Shown here: piece after piece, positions 56,110 through 64,000 of the stretch
Numbering within the stretch: the stretch's first letter is position 1
Layout: each line of letters starts with the position of its first letter
Assembly (NCBI GenBank): GCA_039933775.1
Contig: JBDTNK010000002.1
Span: 18,998 to 82,997, forward strand
Direction of reading: 5' to 3'
DNA: 64,000 nt
Source: JBDTNK01 sp039933775
Lineage (GTDB): Bacteria; Chloroflexota; Limnocylindria; QHBO01
Made by a program: the position numbers and the translations under genes
Notes under the pieces: generated by a model
What the model was told of the DNA's origin: nothing
What the model saw: the letters and a program-made list of their open reading frames with translations, nothing else
Databases searched by the model: none

Positions 56110-57213
56110 ATGCGCGCCACCCTCGTCACGGCTCGTCCGCTGCTGCGTGGCCCGTCGCTCGGCCGAACGGCACTGGTCCTGGGCGGCGGCGGGGCGCTGC
56201 TCCTCGTCGCGCTGGTCGCGGCGGTGGCGATCGGCACCGTCGGTGTTGGGCCGGGTGAGACGGCGGGCATCCTGGCCCATCGGCTGCTGGGCCTGCCGAT
56301 CACCGCGACCTGGTCGCCCGCGGCTGAGACGATCATCCTCGACCTGCGGCTGCCACGCGTGCTCACGGCGATGCTCGTCGGAGCGGGTCTCGCGACCGCC
56401 GGCACCGTCTTCCAGGCACTGCTGCGCAACCCCCTCGCCGATCCCTACATCATCGGCACCGCGTCAGGCGCCTCCCTCGGCGCGATCAGCGGCCTGCTGC
56501 TGCCCATCCTGCTGCCGGGCCTGGCGATCGGTGCCGGGACTGCCTGGCTCGGGATCGGCGCGGTGCAGGTGCTGGCCTTCATCGGTGGCCTGCTCACAGT
56601 GATCGTGGTCTACGCCGTGGCGCGCAGCGGCGGGCGAGCGCCGGTGGTGACGCTGCTGCTGACGGGATACGCGGTGTCATCGGTCCTGGCGGCGGCGGTG
56701 GCCCTGCTCATGTTCAGCTCCGGGCGTGCGCTGGGCGTCATCTTCGGCTGGCTGATGGGCTCGCTGGGTGGCGCGTCGTGGACCGACCTGGCGCTGGCGG
56801 CGCCGCTGGTGCTGGTCGCCTTCAGCGCCATCCTGGCCCGATGGCGGCGGCTCAACGTCCTGCTCCTCGGCGATAGGCAGGCGGCGCACCTGGGCCTGGA
56901 CGTCGAGCGCGAGCGCTGGATCCTGACCATGCTCGCAACGCTCGCCACGAGCGCGGTGGTGGCGATCTCCGGCACGATCGGCTTCGTGGGCCTGGTCGTG
57001 CCGCATCTGCTGCGGCTGGCGATCGGACCGGATCACCGGCTGCTGCTGCCGGCCAGCGCCGTGTTCGGTGCCCTGCTCCTCGTCGTCGCCGATTTGGGTG
57101 CGCGGCTGGCGGGCGGCATCCCGGTCGGGATCATCACCGCCCTGATCGGCGCGCCGTTCTTCATCTGGCTGCTGCGCCGTTCCCGGAGCGTGGCGCTGAC
57201 GGTGGCCCCTTGA
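56110..57213 (+). CDS. btuC: B12 ABC transporter permease
   Basis: 367 residues, about ten TM helices of the FecCD family. LRLPRVLTAMLVGAGLATAG, FQALLRNPLADPYIIGTASGA (in parts), GRALGVIFGWLMGSL, and GTIGFVGLVVPHLLRLAIGPDH with the coupling helix region are diagnostic. It begins 6 bases after btuF and overlaps btuD by 4 bases. Confidence 0.93.
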   Translation: MRATLVTARPLLRGPSLGRTALVLGGGGALLLVALVAAVAIGTVGVGPGETAGILAHRLLGLPITATWSPAAETIILDLRLPRVLTAMLVGAGLATAGTVFQALLRNPLADPYIIGTASGASLGAISGLLLPILLPGLAIGAGTAWLGIGAVQVLAFIGGLLTVIVVYAVARSGGRAPVVTLLLTGYAVSSVLAAAVALLMFSSGRALGVIFGWLMGSLGGASWTDLALAAPLVLVAFSAILARWRRLNVLLLGDRQAAHLGLDVERERWILTMLATLATSAVVAISGTIGFVGLVVPHLLRLAIGPDHRLLLPASAVFGALLLVVADLGARLAGGIPVGIITALIGAPFFIWLLRRSRSVALTVAP

Positions 57214-58019
57214 CTGCGGTGACCGCAGTCGCCGCCGAGCCCCTCGCCGAGCTGCGCGACGTTACCTTTGGCTACGGCGCGCGCTCGGTGCTGCGCGGCC
57301 TCGACCTGTGGATCGACCGCGGGGAGCTGCTCGCGATCGTGGGAGTCAATGGCAGCGGCAAGACGACGCTGCTGCGGCTCCTCGCCGGCACGCTGCGCCC
57401 CGGCAGCGGCTCGGTGAGCGTCTTCGGGCGCCGCGTCTCCGCCTTCGATCGCCGTGAGCTGGCGCGTCGCGTCGCGGTCCTGCCGCAGTCGCTCCAGCTG
57501 CCATCGGGCTTCCGCGTCGCCGAGATCGTCGAGATGGGGCGGACGCCACACGCACGTTCGCGCTTCGGCGCCACCGCGGATGACGAGGCAGCCGTCGAAC
57601 GGGCGCTCGTGGATGCCGCCGCGCTCGATCTCGCGGACCGGCCCGTCGAGGAGCTCTCCGGTGGCGAGCGCCAGCGCGTGCTGGTGGCGATGGCGCTGGC
57701 GCAGGAGCCCGAGCTGCTGCTCCTCGATGAGCCGACCGTGCATCTGGACCTCGGCCACCAGGTCGCGCTGCTGGACACGGTCGAGCGACAGCGTCGGAAT
57801 CGTGGCCTGACGGTCGTCGCCGTGCTCCACGACCTCGCCCTGGCGGCGTCCTACGCCACGCGCGTCGCGCTGCTCGACGGCGGCCGGGTGGTGGCCGAGG
57901 GGCCGCCGCGGGACGTGATGCGGCCGCCCCTGCTCGCCGCGACGTTCGGCGTGGGGCTCGACGAGGCCATCACGCCCGACGGCGCCCGCCACCTCGTCCT
58001 GCGCAGGCCGGGCGGATAG
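57210..58019 (+). CDS. btuD: B12 ABC transporter ATPase
   Basis: 269 residues from TTG 57210 (overlaps the btuC stop as TTGA; GTG 57219 also possible). Walker A GVNGSGKTT (near 45), Q-loop LPQSLQLPSGFRV, signature LSGGERQR (near 148), Walker B LLLDEPTVHLDLGHQ (near 170) and the H-loop His of LHDLALAA are intact. It completes the riboswitch-controlled btuFCD importer. Confidence 0.92.
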   Translation: MTAVTAVAAEPLAELRDVTFGYGARSVLRGLDLWIDRGELLAIVGVNGSGKTTLLRLLAGTLRPGSGSVSVFGRRVSAFDRRELARRVAVLPQSLQLPSGFRVAEIVEMGRTPHARSRFGATADDEAAVERALVDAAALDLADRPVEELSGGERQRVLVAMALAQEPELLLLDEPTVHLDLGHQVALLDTVERQRRNRGLTVVAVLHDLALAASYATRVALLDGGRVVAEGPPRDVMRPPLLAATFGVGLDEAITPDGARHLVLRRPGG

Positions 58020-58042
58020 CGCGGGGACCGATCGAGGTGAGC

Positions 58043-58080
58043 GGCCAAGTTGCCAGCGGCTCGTTCTGACGACCTTAGGC
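58043..58080 (-). repeat. Intergenic repeat, copy B0 (inverted)
   Basis: On the minus strand it reads GCCTAAGGTCGTCAGAAC, then GAGCCGCTGGCAACTTGG. It is the same unit as B1 in the opposite direction, 83 bases away. Confidence 0.7.
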
Positions 58081-58163
58081 GGGCTGGATGCGCGGGAATT
58101 CGCATCCATCGGCCGATTTCACGCTCGAACGACGGCGGTTCGTTCGCCAGAACTTCGGACGTC

Positions 58164-58200
58164 GCCTACGGTCGTCAGAACAGGCCGATGGCGACAACTC
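58164..58200 (+). repeat. Intergenic repeat, copy B1
   Basis: GCCTACGGTCGTCAGAACAG, then GCCGATGGCGACAACTC. GTCGCC just upstream and GGCGAC inside can pair into a hairpin. Confidence 0.75.
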
Positions 58201-58214
58201 CACGCCGGCACGGC

Positions 58215-58250
58215 GTTACGGTCGTTACGATAGGCCGCTGGCGACAACTC
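58215..58250 (+). repeat. Intergenic repeat, copy B2
   Basis: GTTACGGTCGTTACGATAG, then GCCGCTGGCGACAACTC. The right 17 bases differ from copy B1 by one base. Confidence 0.75.
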
Positions 58251-58276
58251 CGCGTCCACGCCGAGTCGACCGAGTG

Positions 58277-59692
58277 TCAGCGGCCGGGGCCACCGGTCTC
58301 GTCGGCAAGATTCTCGGCCGCGCGATTGAGCGAGTCCGCTGATTCGCGGAGCTCGCCGGCCGAGTCGCGGACCTCTCCGGCGGCGGCGCGGTTGTCTCCC
58401 GCGGCGGCGCGGTTGTCGACGGCCGCGCGGCGCGTCTCATCGGCCGCCTGGCGGATATCGGTCGCCGCAGCCGAGAGCGCCGAGGATTCGCGCTTGCGGG
58501 CGGGTTCCTCGGCCACCTTCTCGGCGGCCTTCGCCACGACGAACTCACGCGGAGCGCGACCGCCGACCTCCTGCTCGACCGATTTCATGGCCCGCATGAC
58601 CTGGGTATCGGTCCCTTCGTCGAGCGTGCGCAGGTTCACGAGGTAGTTGAAGAAGACGTTGAGCACCGCGATGATCGGGATCCCGAAGAGGGCGCCCCAC
58701 ACGCCCGCCACCTGGGCGCCGACGAGCAGCCCGACCAGGACCAGGATCGGGTGCATCCCGAGCGCGCCCTGCATCAGCTTGGGCTGGACCCAGTTGACGA
58801 TGACCGTCTGCGTCACGAGCAGGACGATGACGATGACGACGAACCACTGTGGGACGTAGATGAGCGCAGCGACGACCGGCGGGATGAGAGCCAGCGGGGG
58901 CCCGAAGAGGGGGATGAGCATCAGGATCGTGCTCACCGTGCCGATCAGGAACAGGTACGGCATGCCGAAGACCGTGCCGATCACGGCCACGAGCACCGCC
59001 TGGATGGCAGCCAGGATGACCTGCGCGCGCAGGAAGCCGCCGAAGGCGCGCGCGGTGCTGCGCACGAAGATGTCGAACTCCTCGGTGTAGCGCGTCGGCA
59101 CGATGCGCTTGCCCTTGGCCAGGATCCGCTCGGAGTCGATCGCCATGTAGAGCGCGATGATGATGACCAGGATGAACGAGCCGACCGCCGCGACGGCACC
59201 GCCGGCGAAGGTCTGCGCGTACGACAGCAGCTGACCGCCGGAGTCCTGCAGGCGCGCGACGACGTTCGTGTAGATCTCGACGAAATCGAAGCGCGCGCTG
59301 CCGAACTGGAGCCCCGCCTGCCACTCGGTGAGGGTGCCGATGATGCGCTGCTCGGTGACCGGGAAGTCCTCGGCGAGCTGTGCGACCTGGCCGATGATCG
59401 CCGTGCTGGCGTAGAAGGCGATGAAGCCGAGCACCGCCAGCACCGCCACGAAGGTGATCGCCACGACGACGCCGCGCCCGAACGGCAGCAGCTCGTCGAG
59501 GAAGCGAATGACCGGCGACAGCACGAAGGCCAGCAGCCAGGCCATGAACAGGACGATGAAGATGCTGCTGAAGCCGCCCAGCACCTGCAGGATCTGCTCG
59601 AGGGCGAGGAGCCCGAAATAGATCGAGCCCAGGATGAGGAACGCGATGAACCAGAATCGCTCTCGTCCGCCCAGGCCCAGTCGCTCCATCAT
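58277..59692 (-). CDS. AI-2E/PerM-family transporter with heptad-rich tail
   Basis: 471 residues. Eight TM segments of the AI-2E transporter (PF01594) family; IALYMAIDSERIL, ARAFGGFLRAQVILAAIQAVLVAVI (in parts), LIPLFGPPLALIPPVVAALI and VWGALFGIPIIAVLNVFF are landmarks. Residues ~405-470 are a soluble tail of Ala-rich heptads (RAAAGDN, RAAAGEVRDSAGELRESADSL) likely to form a coiled coil. Substrates of the family vary. It is coupled to trpS by a 4-base overlap. Confidence 0.88.
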   Translation of the reverse strand: MMERLGLGGRERFWFIAFLILGSIYFGLLALEQILQVLGGFSSIFIVLFMAWLLAFVLSPVIRFLDELLPFGRGVVVAITFVAVLAVLGFIAFYASTAIIGQVAQLAEDFPVTEQRIIGTLTEWQAGLQFGSARFDFVEIYTNVVARLQDSGGQLLSYAQTFAGGAVAAVGSFILVIIIALYMAIDSERILAKGKRIVPTRYTEEFDIFVRSTARAFGGFLRAQVILAAIQAVLVAVIGTVFGMPYLFLIGTVSTILMLIPLFGPPLALIPPVVAALIYVPQWFVVIVIVLLVTQTVIVNWVQPKLMQGALGMHPILVLVGLLVGAQVAGVWGALFGIPIIAVLNVFFNYLVNLRTLDEGTDTQVMRAMKSVEQEVGGRAPREFVVAKAAEKVAEEPARKRESSALSAAATDIRQAADETRRAAVDNRAAAGDNRAAAGEVRDSAGELRESADSLNRAAENLADETGGPGR

Positions 59693-60726
59693 GGCGCGCT
59701 ACCCTGCGGACCGATGCCAACCGCGTGCCGCACCTCGCGCATCGTGGCCTCGACGATGGGGCGCACCTTCGCGGCCCCCGCGGCAAGCACCTCCTCGACG
59801 TAGCCGGGCTCGGCCGCCAGCTGGGCGCGGCGCTCGCGCATCGGTCGGAAGAACTCGGTGATCCGCTCGGCGAGGAGCTGCTTCGTGTCGACACAGCCGG
59901 TGCGCGCCGTTCGCTCGCCATCCTGGATCTGCAGGTAGTCTCCACCGAAGAACCGATGCAGCTGGCACACGTTGCAGATCTCGGGGCGCCCCGGATCGGT
60001 GCGCTTGATGCGCAGCGGATCGGTCACCATCTTCATCACCAGGCGCCGGATCTCGTCGGGCTCGGCGAAGATCGGGATCGTGTTCCCGGCGCTCTTGCTC
60101 ATCTTGCGCACGCCGTCGATGCCCAGCACCACCGGCACGTCGGTGAAGACCGGCTGCGGCTCGGGGAAGATCGGCGCATGAGGCGCGTAGCGGCGGTTGA
60201 AGGCGCGCACCACCTCTCGTGACAGCTCCAGATGCGCCGCCTGGTCCTTGCCGACGGGCACATGGCTGGCCTTGTAGATGACGATGTCGGCGGCCTGCAG
60301 GATCGGGTAATTGAGCAGGCCCAGGCTGTTCTCCTTGCCGTCCTCGCGCGCCTCCTTGTACGTCGGATTGCGCTCGGCCCAGGCCACCGGCACGCAGGTG
60401 TCGAAGATCCAGGTGAGCTCCGCGTGCTCGGGGAAGTCGGACTGTCGAATGATCGCGCAGCGTTCAGGATCGAGCCCGACGGCCAGCAGATCCAGGATCA
60501 TCTCGTGGCTCAGCCGCCGCAGTGTCGGCCCGTCGTGCACCGTCGTCAGCGCGTGCATGTCGACGATGGCGTAGATCGCCTCGTAGCGATCCTGCAGGGC
60601 GACATAGTTGGCCTGCGCGCCCAGGTAGTTGCCCAGGTGCGACGCGCCTGACGGCTGGATCCCGCTGAAGACGCGCTCACGCGGGCCCTGCGTGCCGGTC
60701 GCCTGCTCCAAGAAGGTCTGAGTCAT
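59689..60726 (-). CDS. trpS: Tryptophanyl-tRNA synthetase
   Basis: 345 residues from ATG 60726. Class I signatures: the HIGH-equivalent PSGASHLGNYLG and KMSKS (VRKMSKSAGN). FSGIQPSG, NYPILQAADIVIY, VPVGKDQAAHLELSR and the late VDTKQLLAERITEFF are typical of TrpS. A TACACT box lies 8 bases before the ATG, so the mRNA should be leaderless. It is the first gene of a trpS/AI-2E pair. Confidence 0.97.
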   Translation of the reverse strand: MTQTFLEQATGTQGPRERVFSGIQPSGASHLGNYLGAQANYVALQDRYEAIYAIVDMHALTTVHDGPTLRRLSHEMILDLLAVGLDPERCAIIRQSDFPEHAELTWIFDTCVPVAWAERNPTYKEAREDGKENSLGLLNYPILQAADIVIYKASHVPVGKDQAAHLELSREVVRAFNRRYAPHAPIFPEPQPVFTDVPVVLGIDGVRKMSKSAGNTIPIFAEPDEIRRLVMKMVTDPLRIKRTDPGRPEICNVCQLHRFFGGDYLQIQDGERTARTGCVDTKQLLAERITEFFRPMRERRAQLAAEPGYVEEVLAAGAAKVRPIVEATMREVRHAVGIGPQGSAP

Positions 60727-60734
60727 GGTCGGCG

Positions 60735-60756
60735 AGTGTACCGCCATGCGTACAAT
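60735..60756. promoter_or_regulatory. Back-to-back trpS and birA promoters
   Basis: TACACT on the minus strand (60740-60735) for trpS and TACAAT on the plus strand (60751-60756) for birA are only 10 bp apart. The start codons lie 8 and 12 bases from their boxes. Two polymerases could not load together. Confidence 0.65.
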
Positions 60757-60768
60757 CGTCGCCTGCAC

Positions 60769-61554
60769 ATGACCGATGACCTCTCACACACCGATGTCTC
60801 CGCTGCCGCGCGCCGCATGGAGCGTCACGCGCAAATCGGCTCCACCAACGATCGGGCGCGTGCCCTGCTGCGCGAGCCCGATGGCGCCGGCACCTTCGTC
60901 GTTGCCGACGAGCAGGTCGCCGGTCGCGGCCGACGCGGCCGCAGCTGGGCATCGCCGCCGGCACGCAACCTCTATCTCTCGCTGCCGTTGCGGCCACGGC
61001 TCGCCGCCGCCGACGCGTGGTGGCTCAGCGCGGCAGCCGCGCTGGCGGTGCGTGACGCTTGCGCCGGCACTGCCGATCTGCTGGTGAAGTGGCCCAATGA
61101 CCTCGTCGCCGCCGATGGCTCAAAAGTCGCCGGGCTGCTGCTGGAGACGAGCATTGCTGGCGATTGTGTCGCGGATGCGGTGATCGGGATCGGCATCAAC
61201 GTGAACTGGCTGCGTCACGAGATGCCCACCGACCTGCGTGCCGGCGCAACGTCGCTCGCCGAGCTGTCCGGGGCGCCGGTCGACAGGGCCGCGCTGCTTG
61301 ACCGGCTGGCCACTGCCCTGGAACGCGAGGTGGCGCGCCTCGGGAGCGGCGAAAGCCCGCTCGCCCGCTACCGGGCCGTCGCGTGGCTCGACGGCCGTGA
61401 GGTGCTGGTCGAGACCGGCGGCGAGCGCCTCGCCGGCGTGGTGCGCGGCATCGGCGACGACGGATCACTACAGGTGCAGAGCGCGGGCGCCGTGCGGGCC
61501 ATCGGTCATGGCGAGGTCGTACGCGTTCATCCCCGGCGGGCGGTCCGGGCATGA
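60769..61554 (+). CDS. birA: Biotin-protein ligase BirA, no DNA-binding domain
   Basis: 261 residues from ATG 60769. It attaches biotin to carrier proteins. The biotin/AMP loop GRGRRGRSW (52-60), KWPNDL with catalytic Lys107, and GLLLETS and VIGIGINVN are present, with the C-terminal SH3-like domain. There is no N-terminal winged helix, so it cannot act as a repressor. Location upstream of accD/accA fits biotinylation of acetyl-CoA carboxylase. Confidence 0.95.
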   Translation: MTDDLSHTDVSAAARRMERHAQIGSTNDRARALLREPDGAGTFVVADEQVAGRGRRGRSWASPPARNLYLSLPLRPRLAAADAWWLSAAAALAVRDACAGTADLLVKWPNDLVAADGSKVAGLLLETSIAGDCVADAVIGIGINVNWLRHEMPTDLRAGATSLAELSGAPVDRAALLDRLATALEREVARLGSGESPLARYRAVAWLDGREVLVETGGERLAGVVRGIGDDGSLQVQSAGAVRAIGHGEVVRVHPRRAVRA

Positions 61555-62123
61555 GCCTGCGGCAGCCGGCCCCGCGCTCGACGATCGATCCGGATGCCGC
61601 CGACGTCGTGGCGGCGCAGCAGGATCGCGCGGCGTTCGCCGTGCTCTACCGGCGCTACCTCGATCGCGTCTACGGCTATGCCTATCAGCAGCTCGGCGAC
61701 CACCACGATGCCGAGGACGCCACGGAGCGCACCTTCCTGGACGCCATGCGCGGCATCGAGCGCTACCGCGACGGCGGCGCCGGGTTTCGGCCGTGGCTCT
61801 TCCGGATCGCGCACAACACGGTCAGCAACCTGCATCGCAGCCGTGGCCGGCGCCGCACCATCGCCCTGCACGACGGGTTCGACCAGGTGGACCCGACGCT
61901 CGGCCCGCAGGGCCTCGTGCTGCGCGCCGAGGAGCTCCGTCGCGTGCGTCGGGCGCTCGACGAGCTGCCCCGGGACCGCCGGCAGGTCGTCCTGCTGCGC
62001 TTCGGCGACGGCCTCTCGTCGCGCGAGATCGGCGCGGTGCTGGAGCGCAGCGAGGGCGCCGTGCGCGTGCTGCTGCATCGGGCGCTGCGCGACCTGGCGG
62101 CCCGGCTCGGGCCGGGAGTGTAA
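61551..62123 (+). CDS. ECF-family RNA polymerase sigma factor
   Basis: 190 residues, coupled to birA (ATGA). Sigma-2 at ~25-95 (FAVLYRRYLDRVYGYAYQQL, DAEDATERTFLDAMRGIERY in parts, FRPWLFRIAHNTVSN) and sigma-4 at ~125-180 (LDELPRDRRQVVLLRFGDGLSS, REIGAVLERSEGAVRVLLHRALRDL in parts). There is no sigma-3, as expected for group IV. The next gene may be its membrane partner. Confidence 0.9.
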   Translation: MSLRQPAPRSTIDPDAADVVAAQQDRAAFAVLYRRYLDRVYGYAYQQLGDHHDAEDATERTFLDAMRGIERYRDGGAGFRPWLFRIAHNTVSNLHRSRGRRRTIALHDGFDQVDPTLGPQGLVLRAEELRRVRRALDELPRDRRQVVLLRFGDGLSSREIGAVLERSEGAVRVLLHRALRDLAARLGPGV

Positions 62124-62210
62124 CGAACCGCGTTCGGCGGTGTTTGGATAGGATGACGGGCGGCACTCGTGCTGCCACCTATCCACCTTCCCTCACAGGA
62201 GCCCCCAGCC

Positions 62211-62492
62211 ATGTCGCAGGCCGAACAGCTCGACCGCGCGATCGACGATGTGCTCGCCGGCACGCGCCCGATCGCCGATGCGGAGCTGCGCCCGCTGCTC
62301 GCCGTCGCCGCCACGCTGCGCGACGCGCTGGCGCCCCAGCCGGTGGCGTCCCGCTTCGAGGCCCGGCTCGGCGCGCGGCTGCGCGAGCCGGGGAGCCGCG
62401 GGCGCCTGGTGGCCACCGGCGCGATGGGCTCGGCCGCCATCGGTCTCGCGGGCGTGACCGCCTATGCCGTGTGGCGCGTGGCGCATCGGTAG
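62211..62492 (+). CDS. Small membrane protein after the sigma factor
   Basis: 93 residues from ATG 62211 with AGGAG (62197-62201). Helical N-terminus (QLDRAIDDVLAG, PLLAVAATLRDALAP, FEARLGARLRE), then one TM (ATGAMGSAAIGLAGVTAYAV) and a short basic tail. The order matches a one-TM anti-sigma factor, but the zinc motif of ZAS-type anti-sigmas is absent, so this is inference from position. The accD start is 1 base after its stop. Confidence 0.55.
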   Translation: MSQAEQLDRAIDDVLAGTRPIADAELRPLLAVAATLRDALAPQPVASRFEARLGARLREPGSRGRLVATGAMGSAAIGLAGVTAYAVWRVAHR

Positions 62493-62493
62493 C

Positions 62494-63501
62494 ATGAAGA
62501 TCCCGTTCAGCCGCCGCCGCACCGCGCCTGCCGACGCGTGGACGAAGTGCCCCAGCTGCGATTCGCAGGTGTTCAACCGCCAGCTTGAGCGCAGCCTGCG
62601 GGTCTGCCCGACCTGCGGACACCATTTCCGCATGTCGATCGGCGAGCGGCTCGACCTGCTCATGGATCCGGACAGCTTCGACGAGCGCGACGCCGGCCTC
62701 GCCGCCGCAGATCCGCTCGGCTTCGTGGACCAGCAGCCATATCCCGGGCGCGTCGAGGCGGCCCAGCTCAAGACCGGGTTGCGCGAGGCGGCGGTCTGGG
62801 GCACCGGTCGCATCGACGGTCAGCGCGTCGCGATCGCCATATTCGACTTCCGCTTCATGGGCGGCAGCATGGGCTCGGTGGTCGGCGAGAAGCTGGCGCG
62901 CTGCTTCGAGGCGGCCTACGTCGAGCGCATCCCCGCCATCGTGGTCAGCGCCTCGGGCGGCGCACGGATGCAGGAGGGCACCGTCTCGCTGCTGCAGCTG
63001 GCCAAGACGACCGCCCCGCTGGTGCGCCTGGACGCGGCGGGCATCCCGTTCATCAGCATCCTGACCGACCCGACCACAGGCGGCGTCCTCGCCAGCTTCG
63101 CGTCGCTCGGCGACGTGATCCTGGCGGAGCCGAAAGCGCTCATCGGGTTTGCCGGCGCGCGCGTGGCGTCGGGCACGGTGGGCGAGGAGCTGCCCGAGGG
63201 CTTCCAGACCGCCGAGTTTCTGCTGGACCATGGCTTCGTCGACGCCGTCGTGCCACGCGCGGTCCTGCGCTCGACGCTGGCGCGCCTGCTGCGGACACTG
63301 CCGGTGGCCCCGCTGCGCTCGGCTGACAGCGAGCGGCCGTTAGGCCCCATCGGTGTCCTCTCCGGCTTCGCGGAGCGCCTCGGTGGCGCCGTCAGCGAGT
63401 CGATCGGCATCGATTCGGAGCCCGAGGCGAACGGCCACGGTCGTGTCGCGAGAGACCCAGAGCTTCCCGTCGCGACCGGCCGGCGCGAGGAAGGCAGATG
63501 A
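62494..63501 (+). CDS. accD: Acetyl-CoA carboxylase carboxyltransferase subunit beta
   Basis: 335 residues from ATG 62494. The zinc ribbon is Cys19/Cys22 and Cys38/Cys41 (CPSC...CPTC). The crotonase-like core contains FRFMGGSMGSVVGEKLAR, VVSASGGARMQEGTVSLLQ and ILTDPTTGGVLASFASLGD. With AccA it carboxylates acetyl-CoA to malonyl-CoA. The C-terminal ~50 residues are less conserved. Its stop overlaps accA (ATGA). Confidence 0.96.
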   Translation: MKIPFSRRRTAPADAWTKCPSCDSQVFNRQLERSLRVCPTCGHHFRMSIGERLDLLMDPDSFDERDAGLAAADPLGFVDQQPYPGRVEAAQLKTGLREAAVWGTGRIDGQRVAIAIFDFRFMGGSMGSVVGEKLARCFEAAYVERIPAIVVSASGGARMQEGTVSLLQLAKTTAPLVRLDAAGIPFISILTDPTTGGVLASFASLGDVILAEPKALIGFAGARVASGTVGEELPEGFQTAEFLLDHGFVDAVVPRAVLRSTLARLLRTLPVAPLRSADSERPLGPIGVLSGFAERLGGAVSESIGIDSEPEANGHGRVARDPELPVATGRREEGR

Positions 63502-64000
63502 CCGACGAGAAGCTCCTCGCCCCGGTGTCCGAGTCGGAGGGCGAGGCGATCCAGGCCGAGGCATGGCGCCGCGTGCAGCTGGCGCGCCACGCCCAGCGGC
63601 CGCGCACGCTGGACCTAGTGCCGCGGCTTTTCGAGGACTTCACCGAGCTCCACGGCGACCGTGGCTTCGGCGACGACCCGGCGATCGTTGGCGGCCCGGC
63701 CCGCTTCGAGGGCATGCCGGTCATGGTCATCGGGCACCAGAAGGGCAACGACACGGACTCGAACATCGCTCGCAACTTCGGATCGCCGCACCCGGAGGGC
63801 TTCCGCAAGGCGGAGCGCCTGATGCGGCTCGCCGACAAGCTGCGCATGCCGATCGTGACCTTCCTCGACACCGCCGGCGCATTCCCGGGCCCCGCTGCCG
63901 AGGAGCGCGGGCAGGCGGAGGCGATCGCCTCGAGCATCAAGCAGATGACCGGCGTGCGCGTGCCGTCGGTGGTGGTCATCCTGGGGGAGGGCGGTTCCGG
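63498..64000 (+). CDS. accA: Acetyl-CoA carboxylase carboxyltransferase subunit alpha (3' end outside window)
   Basis: 167 complete codons are visible, then the window ends. ARHAQRPRTLDLVPRLFEDF, ELHGDRGFGDDPAIVGG, VIGHQKGNDTDSNIARNFG, HPEGFRKAERLMRLADKL and the nucleotide loop TAGAFPGPAAEERGQAEAIA mark it as AccA. The usual TPGAYPG is TAGAFPG here. Its gene is translationally coupled to accD. Confidence 0.95.
   Translation, partial: MTDEKLLAPVSESEGEAIQAEAWRRVQLARHAQRPRTLDLVPRLFEDFTELHGDRGFGDDPAIVGGPARFEGMPVMVIGHQKGNDTDSNIARNFGSPHPEGFRKAERLMRLADKLRMPIVTFLDTAGAFPGPAAEERGQAEAIASSIKQMTGVRVPSVVVILGEGGS

Noticed and set aside
58020..58276. CRISPR-like array after btuD
   Set aside because: The repeat copies are diverged, irregularly spaced and one is inverted; no cas genes are nearby.
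62125..62154. ECF-type autoregulated promoter (GAACC, then TAGGAT) before the small membrane protein gene
   Set aside because: Spacing of 19 bases and the -10 do not fit known ECF promoters well enough to annotate.

Overview
This is a 64 kb stretch of a high-GC bacterial chromosome made almost entirely of housekeeping genes. It carries about 65 protein genes, one riboswitch and two CIRCE heat-shock operators. I found no rRNA, tRNA, CRISPR array, phage or transposon. The HrcA/CIRCE heat-shock system, a B12 importer whose binding protein is a lipoprotein with no TonB-dependent receptor nearby, a stand-alone BirA, and many TANNNT -10 boxes lying only 5-12 bases before start codons suggest a monoderm, high-GC lineage. 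My best guess is a Chloroflexota bacterium of the Limnocylindria/Ellin6529 type, with Actinobacteriota as the alternative. This is inference from gene content, not a phylogeny.

Layout. 0-5.7 kb: a zinc-ribbon mini-protein, then a lower-glycolysis block (ROK sugar kinase, gap, pgk, eno) and a methyltransferase. 5.7-9 kb: rpsT (minus strand) divergent from lepA and a CPBP membrane protein. 9-13.4 kb: hemW, a large membrane protein, and a truncated GT2 glycosyltransferase coupled to an AglD-like flippase. 13.4-17.3 kb: CIRCE-hrcA-grpE-dnaK. 17.3-21.1 kb: DUF4332 protein and mscL (minus), an exonuclease III-family nuclease, VOC protein, a small membrane protein, intergenic repeats, and an AlkX/YcaQ-like glycosylase (minus). 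21.2-27.9 kb: a second CIRCE with dnaJ, then prmA, rsmE, HIT, rpsU, yqeY, a 7TM-HD phosphodiesterase and ybeY. 27.9-34.2 kb: FAD oxidoreductase, DUF4287 protein, lipoprotein, pth and mfd. 34.2-35.8 kb: a small accessory island with a Phd-like antitoxin, PIN toxin, a truncated nuclease fragment and a GNAT. 35.8-39.9 kb (minus): adenylate cyclase, Gfo/Idh/MocA oxidoreductase and an sdpR-sdpI-like pair whose sdpI is broken by an in-frame TAG. 40-48.6 kb: aconitase, apt, GNAT, ahcY, VOC, YibE/F and metK. 48.6-54.9 kb: proC and a sugar-nucleotide/mannose operon ending in a SWIM mini-protein. 54.9-58 kb: cobalamin riboswitch and btuFCD. 58-58.3 kb: the intergenic repeats again. 58.3-60.7 kb (minus): trpS and an AI-2E family protein. 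60.8-64 kb: birA, ECF sigma factor, a small membrane protein, accD and a truncated accA.

How the parts fit. Protein folding is controlled by HrcA at two sites. One carbon-metabolism block covers lower glycolysis; another, with a bifunctional PGI/PMI, phosphohexomutase and mannose-1-P guanylyltransferase, makes GDP-mannose. ahcY and metK flank methyl-cycle functions, and B12 uptake is under riboswitch control. birA lies upstream of accDA, consistent with biotin-dependent acetyl-CoA carboxylase.

Most notable observations: (1) pervasive leaderless promoters, nineteen with a TANNNT box 5-12 bases before the start; (2) a short intergenic repeat family of about 37 bp at two loci 38 kb apart; (3) an sdpI homologue interrupted by a single TAG at a conserved Trp; (4) a toxin-antitoxin module whose predicted operator overlaps its own leaderless promoter, next to a truncated PD-(D/E)XK nuclease. 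I did not find a convincing wholly new multi-gene system.
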